Made by a program: the position numbers and the translations under genes
Notes under the pieces: model-generated
Seen by the model: the letters and a program-made list of their open reading frames with translations, nothing else
Told to the model about the DNA's origin: nothing
Databases searched by the model: none
Shown: positions 46,289 to 54,200 of the stretch, one piece after another
Position numbering within the stretch: the stretch's first letter is position 1
How the letters are laid out: each line of letters starts with the position of its first letter
Assembly (NCBI GenBank): GCA_913776615.1
Contig: CAJYPK010000006.1
Span: 1 to 64,000, forward strand
Direction of reading: 5' to 3'
Origin: an uncultured Hymenobacter sp.
Lineage (GTDB): Bacteria; Bacteroidota; Bacteroidia; Cytophagales; Hymenobacteraceae
DNA: 64,000 nt

Positions 46289-47617
46289 TTATTGTTCGAC
46301 CTTGGGGCGGGGGGCTTCGCCTGCCAGGTGCTCGCGGCGCAGGGCTACGGCGTGGGCGTGGGCTCGTAGGCCCTCGGCTTCGGCCATGGGCTCTACTACC
46401 GGGGCCAGGGCGAGCAGGCCGGCGGGGGCGAGCTGCTGGAAGGTGATTTTTTTGTAGAAGGAGTCGAGCGACACGCCGCTGTAGGCGCGGGCGTAGCCAC
46501 CCGTCGGCAGCGTGTGGTTGGTACCGGAGGCGTAGTCGCCCACGGCCTCGGGCGTGAGGTGGCCCATGAACACCGAGCCCGCGTTGTAGATGTCGGCGGC
46601 CAGCCCCTCGGGCTCGGCGACGGCCAGGATGAGGTGCTCGGGCGCGTACTGATTGCTGAAGGCCAGCATCGTGGCCACGTCGGGCAGCAGAATGGCGCGG
46701 CTTTCGGCCAGGGCCTGGCGGGCGACATCGGCGCGGGGCAGTTGCGGCAGCTGGCGCTCCAGCTCGGCTACTACGCCGGTCAGGATAGCCTCGGAGTCGG
46801 TGAGCAGCACCACCTGCGAATCGGGGCCGTGCTCGGCCTGCGACAGCAAATCGGCCGCCACGAAGGCCGGGTTGGCGCTGGCGTCGGCGATCACCAGCAC
46901 CTCGCTGGGCCCGGCGGGCATGTCGATGGCCACCCCGCGCTGGGCGGCCAGCTGCTTGGCGGCCGTCACGTAGCGGTTGCCGGGGCCGAAAATCTTATCC
47001 ACGGCCGGCACCGAAGCCGTACCCACGGTGAGCGCCGCCACGGCCTGCGCCCCCCCGGCCTTGATGATGGTCGTGAGCCCCAGCTCCTGGGCGGCGAAGA
47101 GAATAGCCGGGGCGATGGTCCCGGTGCCCCGGCCGGGCGGCGTGCACAGCACCACCTCCCGGCAGCCCGCCAGCTTGGCCGGAATACCCAGCATGAGCAG
47201 CGTCGAAAACAACGGAGCCGAGCCGCCCGGCACGTACAGCCCCACCCGGGGCACGGCCACGCTGCGGCGCCAGCAGCGCACGCCGGGCATGGTTTCAACC
47301 TCGGCCTCCACGGCGGCCGGGCGCTGGGCGGCGTGGAAGGCGGTGATGTTCCGGATGGCCTGCCGGATGGCGGCTTGCAGCGCCGCCGGCACCTGGGCGG
47401 CCCCGGCGGCCAGCTCCTCGGCGCTCACGCGCAGGCTGGCCAGCCCGGGCGCACCATCCAGCTGGGCGGCGTACTGGCGCAGGGCCTCGTCGCCGCGCCG
47501 GGCCACGTCGTCGAAAATCTCCCCGGCGCGGGCCAGCACGGCGGCATTACGCTCGGCCAGCGGGCGCTGTTGCAGCGCGGGCCACTGCCCAGGATCAGGA
47601 TTACGAAAAGTCTGCAT
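46289..47617 (-). CDS. hisD: Histidinol dehydrogenase
   Basis: 442 aa, zinc and NAD dependent. VGLYVPGGSAPLFSTLLMLG, IFGPGNRYVTAAKQL, PAGPSEVLVIAD, LSQAEHGPDSQ and GTNHTLPTGGYAR are the signatures. Last two oxidation steps to histidine. Confidence 0.97.
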   Translation of the reverse strand: MQTFRNPDPGQWPALQQRPLAERNAAVLARAGEIFDDVARRGDEALRQYAAQLDGAPGLASLRVSAEELAAGAAQVPAALQAAIRQAIRNITAFHAAQRPAAVEAEVETMPGVRCWRRSVAVPRVGLYVPGGSAPLFSTLLMLGIPAKLAGCREVVLCTPPGRGTGTIAPAILFAAQELGLTTIIKAGGAQAVAALTVGTASVPAVDKIFGPGNRYVTAAKQLAAQRGVAIDMPAGPSEVLVIADASANPAFVAADLLSQAEHGPDSQVVLLTDSEAILTGVVAELERQLPQLPRADVARQALAESRAILLPDVATMLAFSNQYAPEHLILAVAEPEGLAADIYNAGSVFMGHLTPEAVGDYASGTNHTLPTGGYARAYSGVSLDSFYKKITFQQLAPAGLLALAPVVEPMAEAEGLRAHAHAVALRREHLAGEAPRPKVEQ

Positions 47618-47625
47618 GTTTTTTT

Positions 47626-47740
47626 AGCTGTTAGCTTATAGCTGCTAGCTGTTAGCTCTTTTCTGAGTCTAGGTTAACTGCCAGTAGCTTTTCCGACTTA
47701 ACGGAAAAAGCTAACAGCTAGCAGCTATAGGCTAACAGCT
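47626..47740. repeat. 32-bp inverted word-array pair between hisG and hisD
   Basis: Arms 47626-47657 and 47709-47740 (AGCTGTTAGC words) are complementary with one mismatch. The loop is 51 nt. It occupies the hisG-hisD gap and would form a long hairpin in the mRNA; there is no T-run that makes it a clear terminator. Confidence 0.92.
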
Positions 47741-47750
47741 ACAACAAGCC

Positions 47751-48602
47751 CTATCCAATCCGCTTCTCAATGGGCAATACCAGGATGCCTTCGGCCCCGA
47801 TGGCCTGCAAGTCGCCGGCGAGCTGCCAGAAGGTATCCTCCTGCACCACGGCCTGCACCGATACCCAACCCTCTTCGGCCAGCGGCGTGACGGTGGGCGA
47901 CTTGAGGCCCGGCAGCAGCGCCTTCACCGCGTCGAGGGCGGCGGCCGGGGCGTTGAGCACGATGTATTTCGAGCGCTGGGCCCGGCGCACGGCCTGCATG
48001 CGGAAGCGCAGCTGGTCGAGCAATTCCTGCTTTTCGGGGCTCAGGTTGGGAGCGGCGATGAGCACGGCCTCCGAGCGGAAGATGGTTTCGACCTCGCGCA
48101 GGCCGTTACCCAGCAGCGTGGAGCCGCTGCTCACGATGTCGCAGATGGCCTCGGCCAGCCCGATGCTGGGGGCGATTTCGACCGAGCCCGAGATGGTGTG
48201 CAGGTGGGCCCGCACGCCCTGGCCAGCCAGGTAGTCGCCCAGCAGCTTGGGATACGAGGTGGCAATGTTCTTGCCCTGCAGGTCGGCCACCGAGTTGTAC
48301 TCGGCCCCGCGCGGCACGGCCAGGCTCAGGCGGCACTTGCTGAAGCCCAGCGCCTCCACTTCGAGGCTGGCGCAGCCGGCCTCCACCAGCACGTTCTGGC
48401 CCACGATACCCAGGTCGGCCACGCCGTCCTGCACGTAGCCGGGAATATCGTCGTCGCGCAGGTAGAGGATTTCCAGCGGGAAGTTGCTGGCCTCGACCTT
48501 AAGCTTGTACGACGACGAAACGAAGCTGATACCGCACTCGCGGATGAGCTGCAGGGAATCCTCCGAGAGGCGACCCGACTTTTGAATGGCTAAACGCAGC
48601 AT
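47751..48602 (-). CDS. hisG: ATP phosphoribosyltransferase, long form
   Basis: 284 aa from the ATG at 48602; an upstream frame extends into the leader and is rejected. LRLAIQKSGRL, DLGIVGQNVLVE, TSYPKLLGDYL, and DIVSSGSTLLGNGL are the catalytic part. The last 75 residues, with GLKSPTVTPLAEEGWVSVQA, are the regulatory HisG C-domain for histidine inhibition, so HisZ is not needed. Confidence 0.97.
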   Translation of the reverse strand: MLRLAIQKSGRLSEDSLQLIRECGISFVSSSYKLKVEASNFPLEILYLRDDDIPGYVQDGVADLGIVGQNVLVEAGCASLEVEALGFSKCRLSLAVPRGAEYNSVADLQGKNIATSYPKLLGDYLAGQGVRAHLHTISGSVEIAPSIGLAEAICDIVSSGSTLLGNGLREVETIFRSEAVLIAAPNLSPEKQELLDQLRFRMQAVRRAQRSKYIVLNAPAAALDAVKALLPGLKSPTVTPLAEEGWVSVQAVVQEDTFWQLAGDLQAIGAEGILVLPIEKRIG

Positions 48603-48710
48603 GAGAAGATAAGCGCCCCGAACCCGCAGGCCGGTGGCAAGACGTGAGCGAAGCCCCGACGCCCCCTTAGCGGGCGGCGGAAGCTCTTCCGTAAATACCC
48701 AAACGAAGGA

Positions 48711-48807
48711 AAAGTTATTGGTCCGGCGCGGGCCGGGCGGGGGTGGAGACACGAGCGGCTGGCACCAGAGGCTACAGGGTAGCGGCCAGCCCGGTTGCCC
48801 GGTCTCC
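48711..48807 (-). promoter_or_regulatory. his operon attenuator region
   Basis: Right after the leader peptide, GGAGAC (48807-48802) pairs with GTCTCC (48750-48745), and GGCTGGC (48791-48785) with GCCAGCC (48763-48757), making one long hairpin that begins at the leader stop codon. A second small hairpin, CCGGC-CCGC-GCCGG (48736-48723), followed by ACTTTTCC is a candidate terminator. A ribosome stalled at the His codons would alter this folding. The assignment of terminator and antiterminator is inferred. Confidence 0.6.
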
Positions 48808-48938
48808 TACAGATGGTGGTGGTGATGCTGCGGCGCGGCCCCCAGCGGCTGCGCGGCCCACCAGGCAGCGGCCAACCCCTGGAGCGGGGCCGGGAGCACA
48901 AGGCCGGAGGCGGACGAAACGAGGCAGACGGTGGTCAT
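48807..48938 (-). CDS. hisL: his leader peptide with five consecutive histidines
   Basis: 43 aa, starting MTTVCLVSSASG and ending PQHHHHHL. The five His codons (CAT CAC CAC CAC CAT) are one codon before the stop, 204 bp upstream of hisG. This is the classic layout of a His-sensing attenuator. The ATG is 8 bp past the -7 element, so the message is probably leaderless or nearly so. Too short for usual gene finders. Confidence 0.85.
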   Translation of the reverse strand: MTTVCLVSSASGLVLPAPLQGLAAAWWAAQPLGAAPQHHHHHL

Positions 48939-48945
48939 CGTGGCG

Positions 48946-48975
48946 CAAAGGTAGGCCCAGCGGCCGAATTACAAA
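48946..48975 (-). promoter_or_regulatory. Promoter of the his operon
   Basis: Minus strand: TTTG (48975-48972), 18 bp, TACCTTTG (48953-48946). Both Bacteroidota elements are perfect, and the start site falls at the ATG of the leader peptide. Confidence 0.88.
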
Positions 48976-49063
48976 GCCTGCTTACGGAAAAGATGACCCG
49001 GCGGCCGTTTTCCGGGGCTGATAATCCCTCGGCTAAGCCGGCGCGGCGGGCCTGGCGCACTGC

Positions 49064-49750
49064 TCACGCACGTCTGTCGCCCAACAGGTTGCAAATTGCC
49101 TGCGCCGCCCGCTCGGGGTAGAAATAATGCGCGAAGTGGTCGCCGGGCAGCTCCACGTAGGGCTCGTCGGGCGGCCGCACCACGGTGTCGCCCCGCGAGT
49201 GCAAACGCAATTCGGGCTGGGCGGTGAGCGGCGGCACCGGGGCAAACAGCACTTGCAGCTGCTGGTGCACGTAGCGGCGGCGCAGGCGCCCCATCCCGTC
49301 CACGAACTGCGCGTGGAGCGCCCGCGACTCGTCGTGGGGGTAGCGGCGCTTGAAATACTGGTTGATGTAGCGGTTTTGCACCAGCCCGGTAAATGCCACC
49401 AAGCCCAGCCAGCGCGGGCTGCGGATGGCCGACACAATCTTCGCCTGGTCGGTGAAGGAACTCAGCAGAATGGCCGTGGCCCCGGTGTGCTGCTTGAGGT
49501 GCGCGGCAATCCAGCCGCCCATGGAGTGCCCGATGACGACGTCGGCCGGGCCAACGCCGTGGCGCGCCGCCAGGTGCCGGGCCAGCTCCACCACGGTGGG
49601 CCGGCCGGCGGGGCGCCAGTGGGCAAACTCCTCTTCCAGCTCCAGGGCCAGCACCTGCGCGAAGGGCGGCAGCAGGGGCCGCAAGGTGGCGAAGATGCGC
49701 TGGTCCTCGGTGTAGCCGGGCAGCAGAATTAAGCGGGATCGGGAGCTCAT
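49064..49750 (-). CDS. Alpha/beta hydrolase
   Basis: 228 aa. LILLPGYTEDQRIF at the start is the oxyanion loop; VVIGHSMGGWIAAH holds nucleophile Ser76; PGDHFAHYFYP has the catalytic His. Substrate unknown. Cytoplasmic. Confidence 0.9.
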   Translation of the reverse strand: MSSRSRLILLPGYTEDQRIFATLRPLLPPFAQVLALELEEEFAHWRPAGRPTVVELARHLAARHGVGPADVVIGHSMGGWIAAHLKQHTGATAILLSSFTDQAKIVSAIRSPRWLGLVAFTGLVQNRYINQYFKRRYPHDESRALHAQFVDGMGRLRRRYVHQQLQVLFAPVPPLTAQPELRLHSRGDTVVRPPDEPYVELPGDHFAHYFYPERAAQAICNLLGDRRA

Positions 49751-49763
49751 TGGAAGTAGGCAG

Positions 49764-49819
49764 CTTGGTTTAAATCTGTAACCAAACTTGGCTTAAATCG
49801 GTAACCACTTTAAGTTACC
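49764..49819. repeat. Two tandem 23-bp repeats plus partial third
   Basis: CTTGGTTTAAATCTGTAACC (49764 on) and CTTGGCTTAAATCGGTAACC (49787 on) are 23-bp direct repeats, 19 of 23 identical, followed by a partial TTAAGTTACC. They lie just upstream of a plus-strand TATATTTG and between it and the hydrolase start; they could be operator sites for either promoter. Confidence 0.75.
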
Positions 49820-49824
49820 CGGCG

Positions 49825-49832
49825 TATATTTG
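49825..49832 (+). promoter_or_regulatory. Convergent -7 element TATATTTG at locus B
   Basis: A plus-strand TAnnTTTG facing microprotein B, 61 bp past its stop codon. No plus-strand gene follows for several kilobases, so an antisense RNA is the simplest product. The same octamer sits in the same place at locus A. Confidence 0.6.
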
Positions 49833-49859
49833 GGGCACTGGCAACCGGCCAGCCAAAAC

Positions 49860-49887
49860 AAAGGCCGCGCCTCGCGGCCCGGCCTTT
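49860..49887. terminator. Terminator of locus B, probably bidirectional
   Basis: AAAGGCCG and CGGCCTTT pair around an inner CGC/GCG stem. Minus strand is followed by TTTGTTTT, plus strand by TTTGCCTTTT. Confidence 0.82.
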
Positions 49888-49892
49888 GCCTT

Positions 49893-50027
49893 TTAGCGTA
49901 ACCAGTGGGCCACCGCCGTGGCGGCCGTTCCGCTGGCTAGCACTCCAACAAGCCAGCGTACCAGCTTGTTGGACATGCGGAGCTTGAACAGCAATTCAAA
50001 CTCCGACTTCGCGCTGTCCTTTTTCAT
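49893..50027 (-). CDS. Microprotein B, cationic hydrophobic peptide
   Basis: 44 aa from an ATG: a charged start MKKDSAKSEFELLFKLR, then a membrane-like helix (LVRWLVGVLASGTAATAVA) ending HWLR. The first residues match microprotein A. It is preceded by a structured leader, followed after 5 bp by a terminator, and faced by TATATTTG. A small membrane peptide of type I toxin kind is the best analogy; not proven. Confidence 0.6.
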   Translation of the reverse strand: MKKDSAKSEFELLFKLRMSNKLVRWLVGVLASGTAATAVAHWLR

Positions 50028-50157
50028 CTTGCTCAGAAGTAAAGGGTTGTGCGAAAACCCCCACACTTCTCGAAGCCCGGTCTGTTCCTAGCAGCCGGGC
50101 TTCTCTTGTTTAGCAAGAGTAACCATTGGGCTGGGGGACGTACCTAACGCGAGGTAC
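50028..50157 (-). ncRNA. Structured leader RNA, copy B
   Basis: Homologous to 26626-26747 on the other strand. Dyad GTACC/GGTAC at the start (50157-50140), P2 CTCTTG/CAAGAG (50119-50103), P3 GAAGCCCGG/CCGGGCTTC with inner CTG/CAG (50103-50072), P4 GGGTT-TTCGCAC-AACCC (50060-50044). CCCCC (50137-50133) and GGGGG (50062-50058) are conserved. Each stem differs in bases but keeps pairing. Confidence 0.72.
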
Positions 50158-50160
50158 CGG

Positions 50161-50168
50161 CAAAGATA
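50161..50168 (-). promoter_or_regulatory. -7 element TATCTTTG of locus B
   Basis: A perfect TAnnTTTG on the minus strand, in the same place as TACCTTTG of locus A relative to the conserved leader. Confidence 0.7.
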
Positions 50169-50234
50169 CTCCTGCCCCAGCCAACCCATGAGAAAAAGTC
50201 AATCAACTAGCTAATCAGCTTAGTATTTGTCTTT

Positions 50235-52763
50235 CTAAAACCGGGCGATGGCCCGCAGGTTGAGCACGCGCTGCGAGAGATAGCTGGGCACGGCGTAGGT
50301 GCGGCCGTTGACGTCCTGCAAGTAGCTGTAACCCGCCACGTTATTGGCCCCCAGGATATTGAGAATCTCCAGACTCAGCCACAGGCTTTCGAGCGAGGCC
50401 AGGTGGGGCTTGGGCGTGGCCCGCAGGCTCACGACCTTGGAAAAGCCGATGTCCACGCGCTGGTAGGCCCGGGTGAGGGCACCGTCGCCCCGGTACTGGG
50501 GCTGGCCGGGCGGGCTGAAGGGCAGGCCGGTACCAAACACGAGATTAACGTAGCCGCGCACCGAGGGATTGTCGGGCAAATGATCCTGGAAGAAGATGCT
50601 GGCCGTCAGGCGCTGGTCCTGGGGCCGGCGAATCCAGCCCAGCGGCTGCACGCCGGTGCGCTGGCCCTTGTCATTGTAGGTCGTAACGGTATCGCCGGCG
50701 ATGTTTTCCTTGGTGGTGAGCAGGCCCAGGCTCAGCCACGACTCCACGCCTTTCACGAACTCGCCGCTCAGGCGCGTTTCGAGGCCGGCGGCGTAGGCGG
50801 TGGCGTTGTTTTTAGCGGCGTAGCGCAGGCGCACGTTGTCGATTTCGTAGGGCACCACGTCGGTGAGGTGCTTGTAGTACGCCTCGGTATTGAGCCGGAA
50901 GGGCCGGTTCATGAGGTGCACCCGCACCTCGCGGCCCACCACGAAGTGCAGCGATTTCTGGGCCCGCAGCTCGGGGTTGAGCTGGCCCTGCTGGGCCCCG
51001 GGCAGGCCGGTGGCGCTGCGCAGCTCGCGGTAGAACGGCGGCTGGGCGTACGCCCCGGCCGCCAGCTTCCACACCCGCTCGGGGTGGCGGCGGCCGCGGG
51101 CGGCAAACTGCACCCGGGGGCTGAGCACGAATTGGTGATTGACCGACCAATAGTGCCCGCGCAGACCGTAGGTCAGGGTTTTGAGGGTATCGAGCTGCCA
51201 GGTGTGCTGCACGTAGCCCTGGGTACGCTGGCTTTCCAGGCTCAGGTCGCCGGTGAGACGGGTGCGACGGGCGTCGGGCACGTAGTCGGCCGAGTCGGCA
51301 AAGCTGTACTCGTCGAGCTGGTCGTGGATGAGCTCGCGGCCCGTTTTCAGGCCCCAGCGCAGCTGGTGCGGGCCGGCGGGGTCGCCGCCGGGGTTCCAGC
51401 GGCCGCGCAGCTCGGCCGTGTACACGCGGGCCGTGAGGTCGTTGCGCGAGTGGTTGAAGGACGAGCCGATGTTGCGCTGCCGCACCGGCTGGTTGTAGTC
51501 CGGGCTGGTGGGGTCGTTGTTGACGTCGGCGAAGGTATAGGCCGCCTCCACGTCGCGAAACTCAAATTCACGGGTGGTCAGGGCCGAGGCCAGCAGCTCG
51601 ACTTGCAGCCCGGGGTGGAAATTATGCTTCAGATCGAGCCCGCCCTGGTACGTGTCGTACTGCATGCGCTCGCGCCCCGCGTAGTAGATGTTGACGCGGG
51701 AGAACTGGTTGAGCGCCGTGGAGAACGTCACCTGCCCGCTCACCGGCACGAAGCGGAAGTCGTTGTGGGCCACCACGCCCAGGATGCCGAGGCTGGTTTT
51801 TTGCAGGTCGCCGCCCTTCCTCCCCAGCCCGATGTTGACGTACGCCTGCCCGTCGTAGAAAGTGGGGTTGTACTGCCCCTGGTTCTGGCGCAGGGCGTTG
51901 AAAACGTACTGCGCGTTTTTGTAGCGGGCACCGGCCAGGTAGCTCACCCGGCCATCCGCCGAGCGGGCCTCAGCGTGCACCGCCCCGCCCACGAGGCTGG
52001 CCGTGGCCGAAGCCGCGAATTTCTCCGGCTCCTTGTACTGCACGTCGAGCACCGACGACAGCTTGTCGCCGTACTTGGGCTGCCAGCCACCGGTACTGAA
52101 ATCGACCTTCTGCACGAGGTCGGGGTTGATGAAGCTCAACCCCTCCTGCTGGGCCTGGGTGACGAGAAAGGGCCGGTATACCTCGAAGCCGTTGACGTAG
52201 AGCAGGTTTTCGTCGTAGTTACCGCCCCGCACGTTGTAGGTGCTCGTGAGCTCGTTGTTGCTCACCACGCCGGGCAGCGTTTTGAGAATGGCGTTGAAAT
52301 CGCCGAAGGGCGAGGGCAGCACCTTGGCCGTCTGGGGGTCGAGCTGCACGAGGCTGGCCTGCTCGCGCTGGTCGGCGGTGGCGGCGCGGGCGCGCACCGT
52401 CACGCCGCCCAGGGCACGGGCGTCGGCTTGCAGCGTGAGGCGCAGCGGCTGGCCGGCCGCCTCGGGCAGCTGCACCGGCTGGCGCAGGGTTTGGTAGCCC
52501 AGGCGGCGGGCCACCAGCACCGCCGGGCGGCTCATCGCCCGCGGCAGGCGCAGCGTGAATTCGCCCCGGCCGTTGGTGGTAGCCCCGCCGGGCTGGCCCT
52601 CGATGGCCACCACCACCAATTCCAGCGGCTGGCCCTGGGCATCGAGCACGGTGCCCGTGAGCTGGGCCGCCTGGGCCGGGGCCTGGATACCCGGCCGGGC
52701 AGCGCCCCGGGCCGGGCTAGCTACCGGCAGCAGCAAGACGAAAATAAACGGTAGAGGCTTCAA
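50235..52763 (-). CDS. TonB-dependent outer-membrane receptor
   Basis: 842 aa. Signal peptide (PFIFVLLLPVASPARGAA), a carboxypeptidase-regulatory-like domain at about 35-110 (GTVLDAQGQPLELVVVAI), a plug domain at about 130-240 (TLPGVVSNNELTSTYNVRGG), and a 22-strand barrel ending in RVLNLRAIARF with a C-terminal Phe. No SusD partner adjoins it, so it may take up a siderophore or cobalamin-like ligand rather than glycans; the ligand cannot be told. Confidence 0.93.
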   Translation of the reverse strand: MKPLPFIFVLLLPVASPARGAARPGIQAPAQAAQLTGTVLDAQGQPLELVVVAIEGQPGGATTNGRGEFTLRLPRAMSRPAVLVARRLGYQTLRQPVQLPEAAGQPLRLTLQADARALGGVTVRARAATADQREQASLVQLDPQTAKVLPSPFGDFNAILKTLPGVVSNNELTSTYNVRGGNYDENLLYVNGFEVYRPFLVTQAQQEGLSFINPDLVQKVDFSTGGWQPKYGDKLSSVLDVQYKEPEKFAASATASLVGGAVHAEARSADGRVSYLAGARYKNAQYVFNALRQNQGQYNPTFYDGQAYVNIGLGRKGGDLQKTSLGILGVVAHNDFRFVPVSGQVTFSTALNQFSRVNIYYAGRERMQYDTYQGGLDLKHNFHPGLQVELLASALTTREFEFRDVEAAYTFADVNNDPTSPDYNQPVRQRNIGSSFNHSRNDLTARVYTAELRGRWNPGGDPAGPHQLRWGLKTGRELIHDQLDEYSFADSADYVPDARRTRLTGDLSLESQRTQGYVQHTWQLDTLKTLTYGLRGHYWSVNHQFVLSPRVQFAARGRRHPERVWKLAAGAYAQPPFYRELRSATGLPGAQQGQLNPELRAQKSLHFVVGREVRVHLMNRPFRLNTEAYYKHLTDVVPYEIDNVRLRYAAKNNATAYAAGLETRLSGEFVKGVESWLSLGLLTTKENIAGDTVTTYNDKGQRTGVQPLGWIRRPQDQRLTASIFFQDHLPDNPSVRGYVNLVFGTGLPFSPPGQPQYRGDGALTRAYQRVDIGFSKVVSLRATPKPHLASLESLWLSLEILNILGANNVAGYSYLQDVNGRTYAVPSYLSQRVLNLRAIARF

Positions 52764-52890
52764 CGCAGAGGCGGCAGAACTATAGGTTGGTAAAGCTACG
52801 AAAGGGCCCGCCGCCCCACGCCGGGGGCAACTGGCCCTTCCTAAACTCCGGCGGCGGGGCCGGGCGTATGCGAACGCGTTTTTTTTCGCG

Positions 52891-53610
52891 TTATTCCTGA
52901 TTTTCGGCCGATTCCGGTCCCGTGTCGCGCAGCAGCTGGCGCAGGCCGGCCAGGGTCGCCACCGGCCCGCCGGGCGACTTAAACACGAAACTGCCGGCCA
53001 CCAGCACGTCGGCCCCGGCCTGCACCAGGGCAGCGGCGTTGGCCTGGCTCACGCCGCCATCGACCTCGATGAGGGCGGCCGAGCTGCTGTCGAGCAGCAG
53101 CTCTTTCACCTCGGCCACCTTTTGCAGGGTGTGCGGGATAAAGGACTGCCCCCCGAAGCCGGGGTTGACGGACATGACCAGCACCAGATCGAGGTCGGCG
53201 GCGATGTCCTGCAAGAAGCTGGCGGGCGTGGCCGGGTTCAGGGCCACGCCGGCGGTGCAGCCCAGGCTTTTAATCTGCTCCACCACGCGGTGCAGGTGCG
53301 GGCAGGCCTCGTAGTGCACCGTCAGGTGGGTGGCGCCCGCGTCGCGGAAGGCCGCCAGGTAGTCCTGGGGGCGCTCAATCATCAGGTGCACGTCGATGGG
53401 CTGCTTGGCGTGGGGGCGCAGGGCTTCGAGAATGGGCAGGCCGAAGGAAATGTTGGGCACGAAGCGGCCGTCCATCACGTCGAAGTGCAGCCAATCGGCC
53501 TCGGCGGTCGCCAGCAGCTCGGCCGTGGCCTGGAGGTTGGCCAGGTCGCTGGCCAGCAGCGAGGGGGCCAGCAGCGGCGCGCGGCGGGAGGAAGTAGGGA
53601 GGTGGCTCAT
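52891..53610 (-). CDS. rpe: Ribulose-phosphate 3-epimerase
   Basis: 239 aa TIM barrel. APSLLASDLANL, LHFDVMDGRFVPNISFG (metal His and Asp), VHLMIERPQDYL, MSVNPGFGGQSF and IEVDGGVS are the family motifs. Pentose phosphate pathway. TACTTTTG ends 5 bp before the ATG, so the mRNA is probably leaderless. Confidence 0.97.
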   Translation of the reverse strand: MSHLPTSSRRAPLLAPSLLASDLANLQATAELLATAEADWLHFDVMDGRFVPNISFGLPILEALRPHAKQPIDVHLMIERPQDYLAAFRDAGATHLTVHYEACPHLHRVVEQIKSLGCTAGVALNPATPASFLQDIAADLDLVLVMSVNPGFGGQSFIPHTLQKVAEVKELLLDSSSAALIEVDGGVSQANAAALVQAGADVLVAGSFVFKSPGGPVATLAGLRQLLRDTGPESAENQE

Positions 53611-53615
53611 GGGGG

Positions 53616-53623
53616 CAAAAGTA
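53616..53623 (-). promoter_or_regulatory. -7 element TACTTTTG of rpe
   Basis: A perfect TAnnTTTG; the expected start site lies at or next to the rpe ATG. Confidence 0.7.
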
Positions 53624-53738
53624 AGACCACGGATTCCGCCGGATTTTTCGGATTAGGCGGATTTTGTGGACGCGGGGCTTGCGGCAGTTGCTTAAGCTGA
53701 CTGGGAACAGTACTATTACGCCTCCTTTGTGCGCTGCT

Positions 53739-54176
53739 ATGCCGCTTTTCGCCGCCGCCTATTCAGACTCTCTTACCGTTCTGGCCGAAACGGACGTGCT
53801 GCTGCTCGGGCATTTTCACGAAGATGCCGTGCTGCTGCGCAAGTCCACGGGCATCTGCTTACTCGACGACTCCTTCTATGGTGACCCGACCTGCGGGGTG
53901 ATTAGCGCCGCTAACGACTGGGCCGCCGTAGCGGGCGAACACGTCACGGTATGGCGCCGGGGCCTGGGCATGACCAGGGTAAGCGAGCCCGCGGCCCTGC
54001 GGTGGGTGCACGCCATGCGCGTGGATGAGGTTACCCAGCAGCTGCATTTGCTAACGGACCCGTGGAGCGCACACCCCGCCATCTGGGAGCTGAATCCCCG
54101 GACGCTGACGGCCCGCAAGCTGCGTGATTTTCTGGACTATCAGGCGCGGGAATACGTGGAGGAGGTTCCGTGCTAA
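53739..54176 (+). CDS. Hypothetical protein
   Basis: 145 aa from the ATG at 53739. Beta-rich, with repeated short blade-like pieces (GHFHEDAVLLRKSTG, GEHVTVWRRGLGMTRV and LHLLTDPWSAHPAIWELNP). No recognised domain. Convergent with the OmpA gene, ending 25 bp before its stop. Confidence 0.6.
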   Translation: MPLFAAAYSDSLTVLAETDVLLLGHFHEDAVLLRKSTGICLLDDSFYGDPTCGVISAANDWAAVAGEHVTVWRRGLGMTRVSEPAALRWVHAMRVDEVTQQLHLLTDPWSAHPAIWELNPRTLTARKLRDFLDYQAREYVEEVPC

Positions 54177-54200
54177 GCTTACCGCCCGGCAGCCCCCTGC

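Noticed and set aside
47626..47740. Terminator between hisG and hisD
   Set aside because: A strong hairpin but no T-run, and it belongs to the general inverted word-array class; it would cut the operon after hisG.
50403..52754. 783-codon open frame on the plus strand
   Set aside because: It is the antisense shadow of the TonB receptor; GC-rich codon bias leaves the opposite frame open, and its sequence has no domain.
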